64,000 bases of DNA from CAVZTA01 sp963778025 (GTDB lineage: Bacteria; Chloroflexota; Limnocylindria; Limnocylindrales; CSP1-4). A model generated the notes under the pieces. It did no database searches and was not told the origin of the DNA. It worked only from the letters and a program-made list of their open reading frames with translations. The DNA is taken from positions 124,001 through 188,000 of the forward strand of contig CAVZTA010000003.1 of the NCBI GenBank assembly GCA_963778025.1, read 5' to 3'. The position numbers and the translations under genes are program-made. Positions 60,582 through 64,000 of this stretch are shown piece after piece (position 1 is the first letter of the stretch; each line of letters opens with the position of its first letter).

Positions 60582-61304
60582 ATGTCCGCGATCGCCGCCG
60601 CCGCCGGCCAGGCGGTCACCGGCCAGCCGCCCGAGATGCATGCGCCGGACGGATTCCTGTCCGTCCCGGTGTCGCTCGCGATGTGGGCGGTGACGATCGT
60701 GGTCCTGAGCGTCGCGGTCCGGCGCGTCGACCGGACGCTGGATCCGCGGGCCGTGCCCATGCTCGGGGTGGCCGCCGCGTTCATCTTCGCGGCGCAGATG
60801 TTCAACTTCCAGGTCGCGGGGGGGACGTCCGGCCACCTGCTCGGTGGCGTGCTCGTCGCCGTGCTCCTCGGTCCATGGGCGGGCACGCTCGTGATGGCCT
60901 GCGTGATCGCCGTCCAGGCGCTGATCTTCCAGGACGGGGGGCTGCTGGCGATGGGCGCGAACATCTTCAACATGGGCATCGTCGGCACCCTCGGGGGCTT
61001 CTACCTGTATCGCGTGCTTGCGGGCGCGATGGGCGGCGAGGCTCGCGCGCGCATCCCGGCGGCCGCCATCGCGGCATGGGTGTCGGTGGTGGCGGGAGCG
61101 ACCTGCATGGCACTCGAGCTCGCGGTGAGCGGCACCACACCGCTCCAGATCGCCTTGCCGGCCATGGTCGGGGTCCACGTGGTGATCGGCATCGGCGAAG
61201 CGCTGATCACCGCGGCCGCGCTCGCGTTCATCGCGGCGACACGCGCGGATCTCCTCCACCTGCGCGACGCCCGGGTCACCCGCAACGCGCCGATCACGGT
61301 CTAG
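60582..61304 (+). CDS. cbiM: Cobalt/nickel ECF transporter S component CbiM
   Basis: Substrate-binding membrane subunit, 240 residues. CbiM signature MHAPDGFLSVPVSLAMW, in which the N-terminal Met-His region binds the metal (here preceded by an 18-residue extension MSAIAAAAGQAVTGQPPE, possibly cleaved). Further conserved parts: AFIFAAQMFNFQVAGGTSGHLLGG, IFQDGGLLAMGANIFNMGIVG. About 6-7 helices. The start has GGAGG 5 nt upstream. Imports Co2+ or Ni2+ together with the next three genes; the metal cannot be decided by sequence alone. Confidence 0.93.
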   Translation: MSAIAAAAGQAVTGQPPEMHAPDGFLSVPVSLAMWAVTIVVLSVAVRRVDRTLDPRAVPMLGVAAAFIFAAQMFNFQVAGGTSGHLLGGVLVAVLLGPWAGTLVMACVIAVQALIFQDGGLLAMGANIFNMGIVGTLGGFYLYRVLAGAMGGEARARIPAAAIAAWVSVVAGATCMALELAVSGTTPLQIALPAMVGVHVVIGIGEALITAAALAFIAATRADLLHLRDARVTRNAPITV

Positions 61305-61316
61305 GGCGGAGCCGTC

Positions 61317-61640
61317 ATGTCCGAACAGCCCGCGGAGACGCCGCCCGCGCGCTCGCGCCGGGGACGCCGGTGGTGGATCGTCGGCCTGGCCATCGCCGCG
61401 CTCATCGTCATCGTGCTCGCGCCGCTGGCATCGTCCGACCCCGACGGTCTCGAGCGCGTCGCGGCCGACCACGGCTTCCTCGGCAACGCCCGGGACGCCC
61501 TGTATTCGATCATCCCCGACTACACGATCCCGGGCATCGGCGGCAATCTGTCGACGATCCTGGCCGGGCTCATCGGCGTCGCCATCGTGTTCGTGCTGAT
61601 GGTGCTGCTCGGGCGGTTCCTGAGCCGCCCACGGGAGTAG
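61317..61640 (+). CDS. PDGLE domain protein (CbiN-like accessory subunit)
   Basis: 107 residues with two membrane helices (about 21-40 and 80-100). Contains the namesake motif SSDPDGLERVAADHGF, found in CbiM-fused or separate accessory subunits of cobalt/nickel ECF transporters, and the second part YSIIPDYTIPGIGGNLSTILAGLIGV. Assists metal loading of CbiM. Located 12 nt after cbiM and 4 nt before the cbiQ start. Confidence 0.9.
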   Translation: MSEQPAETPPARSRRGRRWWIVGLAIAALIVIVLAPLASSDPDGLERVAADHGFLGNARDALYSIIPDYTIPGIGGNLSTILAGLIGVAIVFVLMVLLGRFLSRPRE

Positions 61641-61644
61641 CGCG

Positions 61645-62442
61645 CTGTCGCTCGATCTCGACCGCTACCTGCCCCGCGAGAGCCCGCTGCACCGCGCCGA
61701 CCCGCGGGCGAAGTTCCTCGCGACCGTCGTGTTCATCGTGGCCGTCAGCCTGCTGCCGATCGGTTCGTTCCTCGCGATCCTCATCGCATGGGTGCTGGTG
61801 CTCATCGCGGCGACGATGGCGCGCGTCGGGACCTTCCGGCCCGCCCGGCGGGCGTTCCTCGCGGCGCCGTTCCTCCTCGCCGCGCTGCCGCTGATCTTCA
61901 CGCGCAGCGGTGATCCGCTGGGGACGCTGTCGCTCGGGCCGGTCACGCTGACCATCAGCGGCGAGGGGCTCGTGATGTTCGCCACGATCGCCCTGCGCAG
62001 CTGGATCTGCGTGCAGGCCGCGCTCCTGCTGGCGTTCACGACCCCGTTCCACGAGCTGGTCGATGGCCTGCGCGAGCTTCGCCTGCCCCAGGTCATGGTC
62101 TCGATCATCAGCTTCATGTATCGCTACCTGGGTGTCCTCGCGGACGAGGCGACCCGGATGTCGCGCGCTCGGGCGTCGAGGTCGGCGGATCCGGACGGAC
62201 ACGGCGGCGGCTCGCTCGCGTGGCGGGCGAAGGTGACCGGTGCGATGGTCGGATCCCTGTTCCTGCGGTCCTACGAGCGTGGGGAGCGGATCTACGCGGC
62301 GATGCAGGCACGGGGCTTCGAGGGCGAGTTCCGGCACCTGCACCGGCGTGGCATGCGGGCGCCGGACTTCGCGCTGCTGGGTGGCGTGGTGGCGTCGTGC
62401 ATCGCGCTGGTCGTCGCGGCCCAGGTGTGGCTGCCGCGATGA
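61645..62442 (+). CDS. cbiQ: Energy-coupling T component CbiQ (apparent CTG start)
   Basis: Transmembrane coupling subunit, 265 residues. LDLDRYLPRESPLHRADPRAKFLATVVFIVAVSLLP is the standard beginning. The two coupling helices carry FMYRYLGVLADEATRMSRARASR and RSYERGERIYAAMQARGFEG, both with the Ala-Arg-Gly type motif. No ATG or GTG starts the conserved N-terminus; the frame opens with CTG at 61645, with GGGAG 7 nt upstream. Either a rare CTG start is used or one base is wrong here. ATGA overlap with cbiO. Confidence 0.88.
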   Translation: MSLDLDRYLPRESPLHRADPRAKFLATVVFIVAVSLLPIGSFLAILIAWVLVLIAATMARVGTFRPARRAFLAAPFLLAALPLIFTRSGDPLGTLSLGPVTLTISGEGLVMFATIALRSWICVQAALLLAFTTPFHELVDGLRELRLPQVMVSIISFMYRYLGVLADEATRMSRARASRSADPDGHGGGSLAWRAKVTGAMVGSLFLRSYERGERIYAAMQARGFEGEFRHLHRRGMRAPDFALLGGVVASCIALVVAAQVWLPR

Positions 62443-63284
62443 TCGACCGCTCCTCCAAGGCGTCGCCGGCACCCGAGGCCAACCCCGGCGAGCACGACCA
62501 TGCGCACACGCACGGCACGCGACCCGACCACGTCCATCTCGTCCGGCCGACCGACGTCGTCGACGTCTCGGCGGCGGTGCCGGTCGTCGTGGAGCACCTG
62601 CACTTCCGCTACCCGGACGGTTTCGAGGCGCTGCACGGCATCGACCTCGCCATCGCGCCGGGCGAGAAGGTGGCCATCGTCGGGCCGAATGGTGCCGGGA
62701 AGAGCACCCTGCTCCTGCACCTCAACGGGATCCACGAGCCCATCCACGGCTCCGTGACGATCGGCGATCTGGTGGTCTCCCGCGAGACGGTCCGCCGGGT
62801 CCGCGCGCTGGTCGGGCTCGTGTTCCAGGATCCTGACGACCAGCTGTTCAGCCCGACGGTCTTCGAGGACGTGGCCTTCGGCCCGCTGCACATGGGCGTC
62901 GACCACGGCGAGATCCACGGACGCGTCGAACGCGCACTCGCCGCGGTGGGCATGACCGGGTTCGAGACCCGGATCCCGCATCGCATGAGCCTCGGCCAGC
63001 GAAAGCGCGTGGCGATCGCCACCGTGCTCTCGATGGATCCCGGCGTTCTCGTGTTCGATGAGCCGTCGGCGGGGCTGGACCCGCGCGGCCGGCGCGAGCT
63101 CATCGAGGTGATCCGGAGCCTGTCCCAGACGATGCTCGTCTCGACGCACGACATGCGGCTCGTCGCCGAGGTGTTCCCCCGGACGGTCGTGATGGACGAG
63201 GGCCGGATCGCCGCCGACGGTCCGACGGCCCGGATCCTCGACGACGACGAGCTGCTGCACCGCCACGGGCTGGAACGGCCGTGA
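62439..63284 (+). CDS. cbiO: Cobalt/nickel ECF transporter ATPase CbiO
   Basis: 281 residues. Walker A GPNGAGKST (82-90), Q-loop VFQDPDDQLFSPTVFEDVAFGPL (typical of CbiO), signature RMSLGQRKRVAIA (Leu-Gly in place of Gly-Gly), Walker B VLVFDEPSAGLDP and switch STHDMRLV. An added N-terminal tail of about 45 residues holds eight His (GEHDHAHTHGTRPDHVHL with its flank), a likely metal-binding segment not present in most CbiO proteins. Drives import of Co2+ or Ni2+. Confidence 0.93.
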   Translation: MIDRSSKASPAPEANPGEHDHAHTHGTRPDHVHLVRPTDVVDVSAAVPVVVEHLHFRYPDGFEALHGIDLAIAPGEKVAIVGPNGAGKSTLLLHLNGIHEPIHGSVTIGDLVVSRETVRRVRALVGLVFQDPDDQLFSPTVFEDVAFGPLHMGVDHGEIHGRVERALAAVGMTGFETRIPHRMSLGQRKRVAIATVLSMDPGVLVFDEPSAGLDPRGRRELIEVIRSLSQTMLVSTHDMRLVAEVFPRTVVMDEGRIAADGPTARILDDDELLHRHGLERP

Positions 63285-63306
63285 CATCGCCGACGAAGGA
63301 GACACG

Positions 63307-63516
63307 ATGACCGACAGCGCCCCGCCCGACCGCTCCATCGATTCGACGGAAGATCCGGTCTGCGGCATGACGGTCGACCTCGACGAGGCCGACGCCCGCG
63401 GGCTCAAGGTCACGCACCACGGCGTCGACTACGTGTTCTGCGGCAAGGGCTGCATGCTCGAGTTCCGGGACGATCCCGAGCGCTATCTGCGGGCGGACTA
63501 TCAGCCCTCGATGTGA
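63307..63516 (+). CDS. YHS domain protein
   Basis: 69 residues. Motif DPVCGMTVDLDEADARGLKVTHHGVDYVFCGKGCMLEFRDDPERYL contains the YHS metal-binding cysteines (CGM, FCGKGC). Such small proteins are thought to bind or hand over metal ions and often sit beside metal transporters. AAGGAG precedes the ATG; 22 nt after cbiO, so probably the last gene of the cbi operon. Confidence 0.85.
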   Translation: MTDSAPPDRSIDSTEDPVCGMTVDLDEADARGLKVTHHGVDYVFCGKGCMLEFRDDPERYLRADYQPSM

Positions 63517-63568
63517 TCGTGGCATCGGGCGGCCGTCGCCATCGTCGCCGGTGTGCGACCGTTCGCGG

Positions 63569-63925
63569 ATGACCGACGCCGAGCGAGCCGACCGCGCCGA
63601 ACCCGCCATTCCCGCCGAGCCCGCCCCTCCCGCCGTCCCCGCGCCCGACATCGCCGTCCGCGATGCGCCGGAGCGGCATCGCTACGAGCTCACCGTCGAC
63701 GGGCAGGTCGCCGGGATCTCGGTCTACCGCCTGAACGACGGGGTCATGACCTTCGAGCACACCGAGGTCGACGTCGCGTTCGAGGGACGCGGGCTGGGCT
63801 CACGGCTGGTCCGATCCGCGCTCGACGACGTGCGCGCGCGCGGCCTCCGCATCCGCGTCGAGTGCCCGTTCATCCGCACGTATCTCCGCCGCCACCCCGA
63901 GTACGCCGACCTTCGAGCTCGCTGA
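63569..63925 (+). CDS. Small GNAT-like acetyltransferase (YidJ-type)
   Basis: 118 residues. A 25-residue Ala/Pro-rich head precedes a compact GNAT fold: RYELTVDGQVAGISVYRLNDGVMTFEHTEVDVAFEGRGLGSRLVRSALDDVRARGLRIRVECPFIRTYLRRHPEY. The EGRGLGSRLV loop binds acetyl-CoA, and the CPFIRTYLRRHPEY end is typical of the short YidJ/GtfA-like group. Substrate unknown. ATG at 63569 chosen; a GTG at 63551 would add six residues. Confidence 0.85.
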   Translation: MTDAERADRAEPAIPAEPAPPAVPAPDIAVRDAPERHRYELTVDGQVAGISVYRLNDGVMTFEHTEVDVAFEGRGLGSRLVRSALDDVRARGLRIRVECPFIRTYLRRHPEYADLRAR

Positions 63926-64000
63926 CCGCGACGCTCGGACCGAGCGCCGCGCGGCGTGCATCGGGTGCGCCTTGCGACGAACGGGCGCGATGTCGGAGCC

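Noticed and set aside
63926..64000. Last 75 bases of the window
   Set aside because: Nothing supportable is seen; no start of a further gene can be recognised.

Overview
The window is 64 kb of uniformly GC-rich bacterial DNA (third codon positions almost all G or C). I see no rRNA, tRNA, CRISPR array, insertion sequence or phage gene, so it reads as ordinary chromosome. The best guess is a Chloroflexota bacterium of the Limnocylindria type, with a high-GC actinobacterium as the alternative. The reasons are a kinase with ten GAF domains, a TetR/paa operon with an operator like that of Thermus, and many start codons only 6-8 nt after a TANNNT -10 box. This assignment is inferred from gene style, not from a marker gene.

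Layout. 1-5.3 kb (minus strand): truncated aldehyde dehydrogenase, K+/H+ antiporter, polyphosphate glucokinase, SDR oxidoreductase. 5.3-5.5 kb: an array of 15-bp palindromes. 5.5-18.5 kb (minus): amino-acid permease, glutamine-synthetase-like ligase, a secreted protein, then a signalling operon made of a ten-GAF hybrid kinase, a receiver-GAF-adenylate cyclase and an HPt protein. 19.8-25.7 kb (plus): a two-component system followed by a lipoprotein and a MacAB-type efflux system; the same 18-bp motif lies upstream of both halves. 26-31 kb: cupredoxin, fumarase, an ECF sigma factor with a beta-propeller anti-sigma factor, and an acetyltransferase. 31.3-35.8 kb (plus): flavin reductase, hydrolase, EthD protein, two enoyl-CoA hydratases and a YtpQ-like protein. 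36-40.5 kb: VWA lipoprotein, carbon-nitrogen hydrolase, S9 peptidase. 40.5-48.6 kb (plus): phenylacetate operon (TetR, paaABCD) followed by hydroxyacyl-CoA dehydrogenase, thiolase and patatin. 48.8-58.6 kb: HesB/IscA, LON-domain protein, two more two-component systems, HtrA protease, YceI. 58.7-64 kb: MFS transporter, then a Fur-family regulator divergent from a CbiMNQO-type cobalt/nickel transporter, a YHS protein and a small acetyltransferase.

How the genes fit together. The paa genes, the two hydratases, the hydroxyacyl-CoA dehydrogenase and the thiolase make up most of an aerobic ring-epoxidation and beta-oxidation route. PaaE, PaaK and PaaZ are not in the window. The cbi operon and the Fur-family gene share one palindrome that overlaps both divergent promoters, which suggests metal-responsive control. 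The minus-strand signalling operon looks like a phosphorelay that controls cAMP synthesis.

Data quality. At least eleven otherwise intact genes carry one-base frameshifts, 13 in all, of which 12 are single-base insertions. This points to insertion-biased long-read consensus error rather than gene decay. I therefore annotate those genes as single units and give the shift positions. One apparent ABC ATPase-permease fusion is explained the same way.
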